From Enterococcus caccae ATCC BAA-1240 (GTDB taxonomy: Bacteria; Bacillota; Bacilli; Lactobacillales; Enterococcaceae), in NCBI RefSeq assembly GCF_000407145.1, contig NZ_KE136474.1:248001-312000 (forward strand): DNA of 64,000 nucleotides, read 5' to 3'. This document shows positions 8,531 to 19,289 of this stretch, piece after piece. Positions within the stretch are counted from its first letter, which is position 1. The number at the start of each line of letters is the position of its first letter. Both the position numbers and the translations under genes were made by a program. The notes below the pieces were generated by a model that had not been told where the DNA came from, made no database searches, and saw only the letters and a program-made list of their open reading frames with translations.

Positions 8531-10963
8531 TTATATAAAATTCATTGGCTCAGCATCGATCGATAATTTCAATCCGTGCGCTGTTGCTCTTTGGGTATCG
8601 GTTAGTATTTTTTTCAAGATATTTTGTAGATTGGGTTCATTTTTGTATTTAATGATTACTTGATAAAAGTAACGATTATTAATCCGCATGATAGCGTTAG
8701 GTGTTGGCCCAAGCAAAATACTTTGGTTAGATAACCCCTCTTTTAATTCTTTCACTATTTCAAACATCTGCTTGGCTGCCTGATTCTCTTCAGGATGGCT
8801 TGCTGTTATTTGTACTGTAAAATAAAATGGCGGATAATCTCCTCGATGGCGAACGTACATTTCTTTTTGGTAAAAGTCTTCATAATCTTGGGCTTTGGCT
8901 AATTGGATCGCATAGTGTTCAGGATTAAACGATTGAATGATCACTTCTCCTGGTTTTTCTGCTCGGCCTGCTCGCCCACTGACTTGAGTCAATAACTGAA
9001 ATGTCCGCTCACTTGAACGGAAATCTGGTAGATTAAGGGCCGTATCAGCATTCAAGACCCCAACTAACGTCACGTTAGGAAAATCTAGTCCTTTAGCAAT
9101 CATTTGTGTGCCTAGTAGGATATCTGCTTCATGATGACCAAATGCTGTCAGAATTTTCTCATGAGCTCCTTTTCGTCTCGTCGTGTCAACATCCATTCGT
9201 AAAACTCGACTTTCTGGGAAAAGTGCTTTTAGTTCTTCTTCTACTTTTTGAGTTCCAGTTCCATAATACCGAATTTTATCTCCGCCACAATTTGGACAAT
9301 GATAGGGAATTCGCTCTTCATGTCCACAATAATGACATTTCATTGTTTTGCTATCCATATGGAGCGTCAATGAGATATCACAGTTTGGGCAAGGTAAAAC
9401 ATAACCGCAATCTCGACACATTACAAACGAAGAATAGCCTCGACGATTTAGTAATAATACGCTTTGTTCCTTTTTAGCTAAGCGATCTTGAATTTTTTCT
9501 TGAAGCGCTAGCGAAAAAGATGACGTATTTTTATTTTGGATTTCTTCACGCATGTCTACTACATCGATTGTTGGTAAGGTAGCTGTTTGATTGGCTCTTT
9601 TGGATAGGACTAAGCGATCATACACATTTTTTTGCGCCCGTGCCCGCGTTTCTAACGAGGGTGTAGCACTTCCAAGAACCACTGGACAATGATGGTATGC
9701 TCCTCGCCAAATCGCTAAATCCCGTGCATGATAGCGCGGCGTTTCTTCTTGTTTGTAACTGACTTCGTGCTCTTCATCAATGATCACAACACCTAAATTT
9801 TCCAAAGGAGCAAAAATAGCAGAACGTACCCCAACCACGACTTGGGCTTCACCACGTTCAATTTTCCGCCACTCATCATATTTTTCCCCTTGAGATAAGG
9901 CACTGTGCATCACTGCTACTTGCTCACCAAAGCGACTTTTGAAACGATGAACCATTTGTGGTGTCAACGAGATTTCCGGCACCAGCATCATGGCTGTTTT
10001 CCCTTGATTCAACACTTCAGCGATTACTTGGAGATACACTTCCGTTTTTCCACTACCAGTAATTCCTTCAAGTAAGTAAGTTTGGCTTGCATTTTGGTTG
10101 ACCGAGTCTAAAATTTTATCTACTGCACTTTGCTGTTCATCGTTCAAAGCTAAGGCTGTGGTTTTTTCAAACGTATGGTCAGCAAATGGATCACGATATG
10201 CTTCAGCTTCGACGAATGTTAGCCATTGTCTGTTTACACCGTCATTTAAAACAGCCGTACTGAATCCTAGCTCTTTCATTTCCTTGACGGTCGTCATTTT
10301 TTCTAATCCTAGTTGTTGTAAATAGGTAATCAACTGTTCTTTCTTCTGCGAGCCTTTTCTAAGCTCTAATCGCGCTTCTTCTAATTGTTCAAAGTCTTTC
10401 AGCGCTTGGATGTAGCGGATCGTCTTTACTCTATTTCGCGTATTGACTTCATAACGAATATCGACTTTTTGCTGTTTTCTAAGCTGCATCAATTGCGGTA
10501 AGATATTCCTCGCTAAAGCATCTTCCCACGCAATTTCGTCTAATCCATAGAACAACTCATCTTGCATGTTTCCTTCTAGTTCATCTGTTAAATATATGTA
10601 TTTGCTATAGTCTGCACGCATCACGCTAGGCAACATAGTCTGCAGACAAGTAATTTTAAAAGCAAAGGTTTTTTCCTTCATATAATCAGCTAACTCCAAC
10701 AATTCCGTATTGAGCACTGGTTTTAAATCCAAAACAGAAATAATTTCTTTCCACTCAAATTTTTGTGCTGTTATCACTTTATCTGAAACCTCATCTATGC
10801 CTAAGACAAACCCTTGTAAATGCCGATTTCCGTTACCAAATGGAACTTCTACCCGCATCCCAACGGTCAATTGTTGTTCTAAGTTAAAAGGAATCAAATA
10901 AGTAAACGGTTGGTCTGTCTGCATCGTAGGTACATCAACAATCACTTGTGCCGCTTTTCTCAT
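8531..10963 (-). CDS. priA: Primosomal protein N' (replication restart helicase)
   Basis: PriA recognises stalled forks and reloads the replisome. The 810-residue protein has an N-terminal DNA 3'-end binding domain, a DEAH-like helicase core with Walker A GITGSGKTEVY and IIDEEHEVSYKQ, then a zinc-binding insertion with four Cys pairs (CRDCGYVLPCPNC, CHYCGHEERIPYHCPNC) and a second helicase half with QVSGRAGRAEKPGEV. The ATG at 10963 is chosen because GGAGG is seven bases upstream; an ATG two codons earlier is too near it. It heads the def-fmt-rsmB-prpC-prkC group. Confidence 0.96.
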   Translation of the reverse strand: MRKAAQVIVDVPTMQTDQPFTYLIPFNLEQQLTVGMRVEVPFGNGNRHLQGFVLGIDEVSDKVITAQKFEWKEIISVLDLKPVLNTELLELADYMKEKTFAFKITCLQTMLPSVMRADYSKYIYLTDELEGNMQDELFYGLDEIAWEDALARNILPQLMQLRKQQKVDIRYEVNTRNRVKTIRYIQALKDFEQLEEARLELRKGSQKKEQLITYLQQLGLEKMTTVKEMKELGFSTAVLNDGVNRQWLTFVEAEAYRDPFADHTFEKTTALALNDEQQSAVDKILDSVNQNASQTYLLEGITGSGKTEVYLQVIAEVLNQGKTAMMLVPEISLTPQMVHRFKSRFGEQVAVMHSALSQGEKYDEWRKIERGEAQVVVGVRSAIFAPLENLGVVIIDEEHEVSYKQEETPRYHARDLAIWRGAYHHCPVVLGSATPSLETRARAQKNVYDRLVLSKRANQTATLPTIDVVDMREEIQNKNTSSFSLALQEKIQDRLAKKEQSVLLLNRRGYSSFVMCRDCGYVLPCPNCDISLTLHMDSKTMKCHYCGHEERIPYHCPNCGGDKIRYYGTGTQKVEEELKALFPESRVLRMDVDTTRRKGAHEKILTAFGHHEADILLGTQMIAKGLDFPNVTLVGVLNADTALNLPDFRSSERTFQLLTQVSGRAGRAEKPGEVIIQSFNPEHYAIQLAKAQDYEDFYQKEMYVRHRGDYPPFYFTVQITASHPEENQAAKQMFEIVKELKEGLSNQSILLGPTPNAIMRINNRYFYQVIIKYKNEPNLQNILKKILTDTQRATAHGLKLSIDAEPMNFI

Positions 10964-11130
10964 AAACATTCCTCCATTCTATAATTGTAGTGCTGATTCT
11001 CTGTCAGAGCCAAACGGGTTCGTTCAGCTTTTCTTTGCCTATTGTACTAAAGAATCAGACATTTGTCTTGTTCCTCTGATTTCTGTTACTAAAAATTAAA
11101 GGCCTTCGTCACTATTACTTTTTAAAACAT

Positions 11131-11170
11131 ATAAAAACTGAGATGAAAACTTTTCATGGTTTCATCCCAG
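11131..11170 (-). terminator. Terminator of gmk-rpoZ
   Basis: On the minus strand CTGGGATGAAAC pairs with GTTTTCATCTCAG with one mismatch, and TTTTTAT follows. It lies 11 bases after the rpoZ stop. The stem sequence (GATGAAAC) recurs loosely in other terminators of the window such as 13956-13993. Confidence 0.75.
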
Positions 11171-11181
11171 CTTGAGCTATT

Positions 11182-11487
11182 TTATAAACTTTTTTCTTCG
11201 CGGATACGATTTTCAAGTTCTTTTTGTTCTTGTTCACGTCTCATTTTTTGTTCTTCTTTTGCCATACGCATTCTTTCGCGTTTTTCTTCTGGGCGAGGAT
11301 CATTGATTACTGTGGCAGCATCGATTTCTTCTAATGCTTGGCCTACACTTTTCACTGATTCAAAACTTTCTAGTGTTGGTTGTGCACCTTCATCTAGTTC
11401 GTGAGCACGTTTGCTTGCTAGGATCACAAGTGAGTATTTTGATGGTACTTCTTTTAATAATGAGTCAATAGATGGTTTTAGCATCAT
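11182..11487 (-). CDS. rpoZ: DNA-directed RNA polymerase omega subunit
   Basis: The small omega subunit helps assemble RNA polymerase and bind beta'. The 101-residue protein shows the conserved N-terminal [27 protein letters not shown] and then a charged coiled-coil tail rich in Glu and Arg. Two adjacent ATG codons can serve as start; the first is nearer the GGAG site. It sits four bases after gmk, the usual gmk-rpoZ-priA order. Confidence 0.94.
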   Translation of the reverse strand: MMLKPSIDSLLKEVPSKYSLVILASKRAHELDEGAQPTLESFESVKSVGQALEEIDAATVINDPRPEEKRERMRMAKEEQKMRREQEQKELENRIREEKSL

Positions 11488-11491
11488 AAGG

Positions 11492-12496
<1,005 letters not shown>

Positions 12497-13945
12497 ATGT
12501 TCATTAAAAAAAATTTTTGGAAAGCCACAACAGCCTTCTTACTTGCTGCTTGTATTTCACTTGGATATTTTACACAAACAAGTTACGCAGAAGAAGACCT
12601 AATGGAATTTGCAAAAAAATCAGGATACCCTATAAAAGAAGGTTATCGACCAAAAGCCTCGATTGTGATCGATGCTGATTCTGGTCAGATTTTGTGGGAA
12701 GAACAACCTGACCTATCTTGGAGTCCAGCAAGTATCGCTAAAGTCATGACAATGTATTTAGCCTTGGAAGCGATAGAGCAAGGTAAATTCAATTTAGATA
12801 CTACTGTCACAGCAACTGAAAAATATGTAAATATCTCTCAAATCTACGCATTAAGCAATAATAAGATTGCCCTAGGCGTCGACTATCCTGTTCGGGACCT
12901 ATTCTCGATGGTAGCAGTTCCGTCTTCAAACGTTGCTACACTGATGCTGGCAAATCTAGTTTCTGATAATGACGAAGCTGGTTTCATTCGCAAAATGAAC
13001 GAAAAAGCAGCAGAATTGGGCATGACAAATACCACTTACTTTAACTGTAGTGGCGCACAAATCAGTGCCTTTGGCGGATTTTATCAAGCGCCAGGCATCG
13101 ATCCAGATGGCGATAATAAATCAACTGCTAGAGACTTGGCTATTTTAACGTATCATTTAATCAAAAAATACCCTGATGTTTTACAGTTTACCAACAAGCC
13201 AGTTGTTACGACTATGGAAAATACGCCGTATGCTGAAACGTTTGAAACTTATAATTACTCATTACCTGGCGCAAAATATGGTTATGAGGGAGTCGATGGA
13301 TTAAAAACTGGCTCAAGTCCAACTGGCGGTTTCAATTATATCGCAACAGCTAAAAAAGGCGATGCTCGACTAATTGAAGTTGTCTTAGGCGTAGGAGATT
13401 GGTCAGATCAAGAGGGTGAATACGAACGGCATCTTGCTGGAAATGCGATTTTAGATCACGCCTTTTCTACTTATGAATATAAAAAATTGCTTTCCAAAGG
13501 ATCAAATACGATCAATCAAAAAGAAGTCACTCTAGAACAAGACTTTTACGGATTTGTTAAAAAGGATACTGAGCCTAATTTCACATTAGCAGACGGGAAA
13601 TTATCTTTAAAAAATGAACACGGGCAAGTATCTCCAAAAATTCCTGCTCGAAGTGTTCAGTACCAAGAATCCAACTCAAAAGAAACTGATGGTTCATCTA
13701 CCAAGTTAGAAGGAAAGAAGACTGTTCCGTCTTCCTCTACAAAAAAAGAAGGCCATAACTACCTAGTCACCGGCGTCCTGACTATCTTAGGTTTATTGTT
13801 ACTGATACTTTCAAAAGTATTTAGGAAACGAATCGCTGGCGTCAGACGAGGCAGCCGAAAAATGTCAACACCAACGACCCGCTTGCTATTTATTTTAGGA
13901 ATTCTTTTCATTCTTTCCGCAGTTAGCGTATTTATCTTTTTATAA
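12497..13945 (+). CDS. D-alanyl-D-alanine carboxypeptidase (PBP5-like), copy 1
   Basis: This 482-residue low-molecular-weight penicillin-binding protein trims the terminal D-Ala of peptidoglycan stem peptides. It has a signal peptide (1-31, ending SYA), active-site SxxK as SIAK (79-82), SSN in PSSNVATLML, and KTG in DGLKTGSSPTGG. A PBP5 C-terminal beta domain follows, then two transmembrane segments near residues 415-435 and 460-482, separated by a basic loop; ordinary PBP5 proteins have only an amphipathic anchor. It resembles the 17.7-kb paralogue closely over the catalytic part and much less at the C-terminus. It stands alone with its own terminator. Confidence 0.92.
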   Translation: MFIKKNFWKATTAFLLAACISLGYFTQTSYAEEDLMEFAKKSGYPIKEGYRPKASIVIDADSGQILWEEQPDLSWSPASIAKVMTMYLALEAIEQGKFNLDTTVTATEKYVNISQIYALSNNKIALGVDYPVRDLFSMVAVPSSNVATLMLANLVSDNDEAGFIRKMNEKAAELGMTNTTYFNCSGAQISAFGGFYQAPGIDPDGDNKSTARDLAILTYHLIKKYPDVLQFTNKPVVTTMENTPYAETFETYNYSLPGAKYGYEGVDGLKTGSSPTGGFNYIATAKKGDARLIEVVLGVGDWSDQEGEYERHLAGNAILDHAFSTYEYKKLLSKGSNTINQKEVTLEQDFYGFVKKDTEPNFTLADGKLSLKNEHGQVSPKIPARSVQYQESNSKETDGSSTKLEGKKTVPSSSTKKEGHNYLVTGVLTILGLLLLILSKVFRKRIAGVRRGSRKMSTPTTRLLFILGILFILSAVSVFIFL

Positions 13946-13955
13946 AAAACCAAAA

Positions 13956-13993
13956 AGGATGAGACAAAACGAAAAAATGTTTTGTCTCATCCT
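13956..13993 (+). terminator. Terminator after the first carboxypeptidase gene
   Basis: A perfect 15-bp stem, AGGATGAGACAAAAC (956-970) and its complement (979-993), lies just past the stop. It can also serve the converging minus-strand gene that ends at 14014. Confidence 0.85.
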
Positions 13994-14013
13994 ACTTTAA
14001 ATTATCGATTCTC

Positions 14014-14301
14014 TTAAAATCCCATATTCGATAACGTATTAACAACACCCATGATTTCATCATGACGTTTAATTTGTTTATCCACAGGTCCATCCACTTC
14101 TTCAATGTCTACACGGACAACAAAACGACGGTTCAGTGTTACGAATGCTTCTTCATTCACACGGATATTTAATGCATCCTCTGTAAATGAAACACATGCA
14201 TCTTCCCAAGCATCGAATGGTTCTTTATCAGAAATAATTTCTCTTTTTACTACTGATTTCCCGCTTAATTCATGGAACGTTACATCATAATACTTTGACA
14301 T
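14014..14301 (-). CDS. Conserved small protein of unknown function
   Basis: I do not recognise the family of this 95-residue acidic, soluble protein. It starts MSKYYDVTFHELSGKSVV and has no signal peptide, membrane segment or obvious motif. An AAAGAGGTG ribosome binding site lies eight bases before the ATG, and the reading frame has normal codon use, so it is very likely real. It lies between the first carboxypeptidase gene (converging) and yicC (same strand, about 70 bases upstream). Confidence 0.75.
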   Translation of the reverse strand: MSKYYDVTFHELSGKSVVKREIISDKEPFDAWEDACVSFTEDALNIRVNEEAFVTLNRRFVVRVDIEEVDGPVDKQIKRHDEIMGVVNTLSNMGF

Positions 14302-14371
14302 AAATATTCACCTCTTTGCTTTCTTCCCTTTCATTATAACGTTAAAAAAAAGAATCACAAACTATTTCTCA

Positions 14372-15256
14372 CTATTCAACATTTTGGATCTGTTCCCGAA
14401 TTTTTTCAAGAATCGTTTTCATTTGAACCACAATACTTTTAATCTCAATTGGACTGGATTTAGAGCCAATCGTATTGACTTCACGGTTCATCTCTTGCAT
14501 CAGAAAATCTAATTCTCGCCCAACTGGTTCTGATTGGCTCAATAATTCCTGCAATTTATCCACATGAATCGCTAAACGATCTAATTCTTCATGAATGTCC
14601 CCTTTTTCCAACAAAATCGCAAGTTCTGTCAGCAAACGGGCTTCGTCTACTTGTTCACCTAACCAATCATTCAATTTGGCTTCAAATTTTTCACGATAAT
14701 CTTTTTCATAGAGCGCTACAAATCCTGATAATTCATGAACCAAATCAATGAACTCCTGGCTATAAATGGTCAAAACTCGTTGGATTTTTTGGCCTTCCTG
14801 CAAACGACTGGCATCAATTCGCTCAACAGCTTTTCTTACAGCAGCTAAAATGAGTCTTCCAAATGCTTCGTCAGCTTCCTGTTTTTCAGTGACTTCAACA
14901 TAATCTGAATTATTCAGTAGTTGGTTAATATTTTGCGCAGCATCAAATGTTGCCTGAGGATAATTGGTTGTTAACTCTTGCTGGATTTCGTCTAATAGTT
15001 GATGAATCAGCTCCCAATGAACTTGTACTTCTTTATTACCGCTACCAGTCTGTTTAATATTGATGTAAGCTTCGATCCGACCACGCTGCAAAGTTTCTTT
15101 CATCAACTGGCGAATAGCCATCTCATACGGATTGACCTCTTTAGGCATTCGAAGTTGAATATCTAAAAAGCGCTGATTGACACTTTTGATCTCGACATCA
15201 ATTTGATACGTATCATTTAAAAATGTTTCTTTTCCAAAACCAGTCATACTTTTCAT
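14372..15256 (-). CDS. yicC: YicC/YloC family endoribonuclease
   Basis: The 294-residue protein belongs to the YicC/YloC family, shown in E. coli to have endoribonuclease activity and to affect sRNA turnover. It begins with the hallmark MKSMTGFGKE and contains DVEIKSVNQRFLDIQLRMP near residues 20-40; the C-terminal DUF1732 part ends LDFLMQEMNREVNTIGSKS, the most conserved stretch of the family, with metal-binding acidic residues. In bacilli it lies before gmk; here it is a few kb away, next to a PC4-like gene. Confidence 0.92.
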   Translation of the reverse strand: MKSMTGFGKETFLNDTYQIDVEIKSVNQRFLDIQLRMPKEVNPYEMAIRQLMKETLQRGRIEAYINIKQTGSGNKEVQVHWELIHQLLDEIQQELTTNYPQATFDAAQNINQLLNNSDYVEVTEKQEADEAFGRLILAAVRKAVERIDASRLQEGQKIQRVLTIYSQEFIDLVHELSGFVALYEKDYREKFEAKLNDWLGEQVDEARLLTELAILLEKGDIHEELDRLAIHVDKLQELLSQSEPVGRELDFLMQEMNREVNTIGSKSSPIEIKSIVVQMKTILEKIREQIQNVE

Positions 15257-15272
15257 CGACAGGGTGTCCTCT

Positions 15273-15491
15273 CTACATTGATTTTATTGCTTTAGACAAT
15301 ATCTCAAATTCTTCATTCGTTAAAGTGATTCCTTTGCCCATCTTTTCGTGATCAGCAGACCAGTCTCTTAAGTCAAATTTCGGTGGTCGACCATTCCAAC
15401 TGACTAAGTTGAGTTCTTTGCGCCACCCTTGAGTATTTTCTGATAAGACTGCTATTTTTTCTACGATTTCATATGAAAATTCTTGTGCCAT
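15273..15491 (-). CDS. YdbC-type PC4/SUB1-like single-stranded DNA-binding protein
   Basis: The 72-residue protein matches the YdbC family of Lactococcus and relatives, bacterial versions of the eukaryotic coactivator PC4 that bind single-stranded DNA as dimers. Visible features: LSENTQGWRKELNLVSWNGRPP and KFDLRDWSADHEKMGKGITL, the beta strands that form the DNA-binding cradle, and a C-terminal helix. Its start overlaps the end of the patatin-like gene by one base. Confidence 0.85.
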   Translation of the reverse strand: MAQEFSYEIVEKIAVLSENTQGWRKELNLVSWNGRPPKFDLRDWSADHEKMGKGITLTNEEFEILSKAIKSM

Positions 15492-17185
15492 TATTCTTCC
15501 ACTCCTTGTAATATAAATTCTTTCATTAAAATTTGCAGCACCTGAGCTGGTACTTTATCCAGCAAAAAAGCCAGACGCTGTGGTTTTTCTTGTTCATCTG
15601 CATCCAATAAATTGTTCATTAATGATAACTGTTGTTTGTCAGAAAGTAAAAAATAATCTTCATAGTATTTCTTTAGCCATTCTTGAACGGAAATCATCCC
15701 GATGGTTTCTGCCAAATTTGTTTTGACTTGACCACTTTTTTGTAAAATCTCCACTAAATCTTGGATCTTATATAATTTAGATGCAGAAATTTCCTGATTC
15801 TTTGCTAACAGCTCAATTAAAACCATTCCAATATTTTCAGTGTACACCCTGTCTCTATAAACTCTACGCAATTTTTTACAGATTTTATTTTTCTGTTCTA
15901 AAGATGCCCATAATTTTATATGATACGTTACTTCAACAAAAGCAAAAAATTTTTGTTGAAACGCCTCTAAACTAGCTAATGTTTCATCAAGTGTATACCA
16001 ATAGCCCAAATATTGTTGCCCTAGCACTTTCATTGTTTCTAGATACCCTAATTGGATATTTTTTGTGGAACGAGTACCATCAAATAATAGAACTGCGCCC
16101 ATTGTCCACGGCGTTTGCAAAACCACGTAACTTGTCGTCGCTGGTATTTTTACTGGCTTCGTGATTCCAGGACCTTTCACATCTACAATGATACACTCTG
16201 TTGCACCATTCTCCAACGCAATGTCTACAGGAATATTATTGCGATAACCACCATCTACGTAATATTTTTCAGCGATCTTCGTTGCCGCCATAGCTGGAAA
16301 GAACGATGCAGAAGCCAACAGCCAACTTGACCACTGATTCCTTTTGCACTCATTGAAATGAATACTTTTTTCCCGCATGTTCGGCAACTCTGTGGTAACT
16401 AAATAAAAATCAGTCGTAACTTGCTACATTTTTTCTTGCGAGAAAGTATCATGAATCAGTTTTTGTAAAGGTTGTGTAGAAACACCATTTGATTGGATTG
16501 CATTCAGAGTAAACGAACCAATTTGACTCATCATATCTCTTAAGGTATCACTAGAAGTTACTGTTGTCGGAAAAGACAGGATTTTTTGAGTATCGATTTT
16601 TTCCCACATATTTTTTGCTGCTTCAAAATCATCTTGTAAAATCAGTGCGCCATTCAATGCGCCAACTGAGGTCCCAGTGACGATTTCAACTGGAATCACT
16701 AACTCTTTTAAAGCTTGCCAAACACCGATCTGATAAGCACCTCTCGCTCCACCACCACCTAAAACCAAACTAGTATGATAGGTCAGTTCTTTAACAGCAG
16801 TTTTATTTTCCAACACGGTATACCCATGTTTTGAAAATACGGTTTGTAAATGTAGGGTTAATGCTCTTGGAAAAAGAAAGGAGACTTTGGGTTGAAAACT
16901 CTGCTTAAAAAATAAGTCAATGACTAAAAAAATAGCAGACCAACTCATTTGAGTTGTTGCTTGAATCAACACATTCGTCACTTGGTCGGTTTCAACCGTT
17001 AGAAAAAGAAATGGACGTTTATTTCTGTAAATGACATAAGCTACCCCAGTGTTGTCATACACTTTTTGGCTAAATACTTGTCTTGCTAAGCTATGTGTCT
17101 CATAAAAGGGCAATAACTGAATGCTATTCGACACCCATTTAGAAAAATCAGGCCATTCTGAAGCAACCATTTTTTCACTGATCAT
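15491..17185 (-). pseudogene. Patatin-like phospholipase interrupted by an in-frame amber stop
   Basis: A single reading frame runs through both parts, broken only by TAG at 16426-16424. The first part (17185 to 16427) holds a 130-residue N-terminal region and the oxyanion and nucleophile motifs [12 protein letters not shown] and GTSVGALNG. The second part holds the catalytic Asp in YVDGGYRNNIPVDIAL and a helical C-terminal region. Ser and Asp form the catalytic dyad of patatin lipases, so neither fragment alone can be active. The stop is one transition from CAG (Gln); the sequence around it is otherwise open for more than 500 codons. The start at 17185 is preferred since GGAGG is eight bases upstream. 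A sequencing error or suppressor cannot be excluded. Confidence 0.85.
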
Positions 17186-17374
17186 CCGAAACACCTCCAT
17201 CCGTTAAAGTATACCAAAATTTCCTGAAAATTACTTTTTATTAAAAATATCCAAAAATCGTATAATTTTCTTCTCTTTTCACTTAAAATAAAGAGGCTAT
17301 ACATTTTATAAAGTTATATAGATGTTAGTTAAAAAAGAATATTGTTAGGATAAAAAGGAGTAATCTGAATATTT

Positions 17375-17391
17375 TTGACTAGTTTAGTCAA
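17375..17391. promoter_or_regulatory. Palindrome, possible operator
   Basis: TTGACTA and TAGTCAA are perfect inverted 7-mers around a 3-base centre, about 95 bases upstream of the candidate -35 box. It has no T run and is too short for a terminator, which suggests a protein-binding site. Confidence 0.35.
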
Positions 17392-17485
17392 CAGAACAAC
17401 CCTATAGTTCAACCTGATATTCCTTTCTTCTGTTAACCTATCTTCTTTCGTTTCATACAATTTGACAACTGCCATTGATTCAGCA

Positions 17486-17514
17486 TTGACTTTATCAAAA
17501 AACGATAGTTTAAT
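17486..17514 (+). promoter_or_regulatory. Candidate promoter of the second carboxypeptidase gene
   Basis: TTGACT (17486-17491), 17 bases, TTTAAT (17509-17514). This would give an unusually long leader of about 210 bases. A second weaker pair, CTGACA then TAGAAT about 18 bases on, lies near 17584-17614. Confidence 0.45.
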
Positions 17515-17732
17515 AGAAAGCGAAGTTTTCTATATATATTTATATAACCTTGTACTACTATTTTTCAAAAAAATTCCTATTTTCTGACAACCAACAACAA
17601 AATCTGTTAGAATACACTAGCCACCTTTCAGAAAATATAAAAACAGTTAGAGAAATAACTTGGATGAACCCATAGAGTTTGCTTAAAAAGCTGCTTTTAC
17701 CACAACCTCGATTAATGATAAAGGATGTTTAT

Positions 17733-19154
17733 ATGAGAATAAAAAACGTTTTATTGAAAATTTGCTCATTCGTATTAGTCTTCGGCTATTTTTCAGGTAT
17801 CCTAACCAGAACCGATGCTTATGCTGCAGAAGATATTCTGACGATCACCCAAAATGCTGGCTATCAAACAACTGAATTTTATAAACCAAAAGCTTCCATC
17901 GTAATCGAAGCAAAAACGGGGCAAGTCCTTTGGGAAGACAATCCTGATTTAAAATGGAATCCTGCAAGTATTGCCAAGCTAATGTCTGTGTATCTTGTTT
18001 TTGAAGCAATTGAGCAAGGCAAATTTACTTTAGAAACCACTGTTAAAGCGACCGATAACGACCAAGCGATTTCACAGATTTATGAGCTAAGCAACAATTC
18101 GATTGTGTCAGGTGTAGACTACCCTGTACAAGACTTACTTTATGCGACACTTGTACAATCTTCAAATGTCGCAACCGTCATGTTAGCTAACCTTGTAACT
18201 GACAATGATGAAGCAAAATTTATCCACATGATGAATGACACAGCAAAAGAACTCGGTATGACCAATTCGACATTTTATAATTGTAGTGGTGCCGAAACAG
18301 GTTCCTTCAACGGATATTATAAACCAGAAGGTATCGATCAAAATGCAGACAATGTGACTACTGCACGTGATTTAGCTATCTTATCTTATCATTTATTGAA
18401 GAACTATCCAGACACAGTTACATACACTAGTCCAACCCAAATCACGATCATGGAAAATACACCTTACGCTGAAGTTTTAGAAAACCATAACTACTCTTTA
18501 CCTGGTCTTGCTTATGGTTATGAAGGTGCCGATGGCTTAAAGACTGGTTCTAGCCCAACTGGCGGCTTTAATTACGCTGCTACAGCCAAACGTGGAGACA
18601 CACGCCTAATCGAAATCGTATTAGGTGTAGGTGATTGGGAAGATCAAGAAGGCGAATTGCAGCGTCATGCTTTTGGTAACGCGATTTTTGACCAAGCTTT
18701 TGCCACTTATGAGTACAAGCAACTCCTTCCTAAGGGAGATACAACGATAAATAAAGAAGACGTAATTCTTGATCAAAATTTTTATGGCGTGATTCAGCGA
18801 AATACCGAACCAGCCTTTCAACTATCTACTGATAAAGTAACAATGGAAACGGGTCTTTCCCAAGTTTCTCCAACAATCAAAGCACCAAGTGTCCGCTTTA
18901 AATACGCAAAAAAATTAAAAGCACTACAAAATTCTACTTTTTTTAAAAATGGTAAGAAAAAAAATGCCTTATCTACTTTTTTTGTTAATGGATTGCTGAT
19001 TATTTTAGGCCTTTTATTGGCCGCTTTAGCGAAACTGTTTAAAAAAGACGGTTCTACTCAAAGATTTAGCCCGATATTAGCTTTAGGAGTCGTCCTAATT
19101 CTTATGGGAATTGGTTTAAGCGTTTATACAGTGATCATCGGACCATGGTTTTAA
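17733..19154 (+). CDS. D-alanyl-D-alanine carboxypeptidase (PBP5-like), copy 2
   Basis: A paralogue of the 12.5-kb gene with the same function predicted: removal of terminal D-Ala from peptidoglycan. I chose the ATG at 17733 (MRIKNVLLKICSFVLVFGYF), which has AAAGGATG upstream and starts directly with a signal peptide ending DAYA; the earlier ATG at 17679 has no ribosome binding site. Motifs: SIAK in NPASIAKLMSVY, SSN in QSSNVATVML, KTG in DGLKTGSSPTGG. Two hydrophobic segments near the C-terminus separated by a basic stretch suggest a double membrane anchor. Two such genes flanking the broken lipase gene point to an old duplication. Confidence 0.92.
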   Translation: MRIKNVLLKICSFVLVFGYFSGILTRTDAYAAEDILTITQNAGYQTTEFYKPKASIVIEAKTGQVLWEDNPDLKWNPASIAKLMSVYLVFEAIEQGKFTLETTVKATDNDQAISQIYELSNNSIVSGVDYPVQDLLYATLVQSSNVATVMLANLVTDNDEAKFIHMMNDTAKELGMTNSTFYNCSGAETGSFNGYYKPEGIDQNADNVTTARDLAILSYHLLKNYPDTVTYTSPTQITIMENTPYAEVLENHNYSLPGLAYGYEGADGLKTGSSPTGGFNYAATAKRGDTRLIEIVLGVGDWEDQEGELQRHAFGNAIFDQAFATYEYKQLLPKGDTTINKEDVILDQNFYGVIQRNTEPAFQLSTDKVTMETGLSQVSPTIKAPSVRFKYAKKLKALQNSTFFKNGKKKNALSTFFVNGLLIILGLLLAALAKLFKKDGSTQRFSPILALGVVLILMGIGLSVYTVIIGPWF

Positions 19155-19164
19155 TTGAATAAAT

Positions 19165-19206
19165 AAAAAGAATGCAACACCTTTAATGGGTAACTGCATT
19201 CTTTTT
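19165..19206 (+). terminator. Terminator after the second carboxypeptidase gene
   Basis: AAAAAGAATGCA (19165-19176) pairs with TGCATTCTTTTT (19195-19206); the right arm is itself the T run. It starts 11 bases after the stop. Confidence 0.8.
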
Positions 19207-19289
19207 GTTTACTTCGTCAGCTTAATTCAGCTAGGAAATACTTTTTTAACTTACACAGATATGAGTAAAAAAAGTAATATTCAAAGTAA

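Larger units (their letters stand above)
17186..17732. other. 547-bp intergenic region with long leader of the second carboxypeptidase gene
   Basis: No credible protein gene is seen. It contains the CTTTTCA-2-TAAAATAAAG motif (17275-17293) shared with the paralogue's upstream region, a palindrome TTGACTA-GTT-TAGTCAA at 17375-17391, and the promoter candidate at 17486-17514. Confidence 0.5.
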
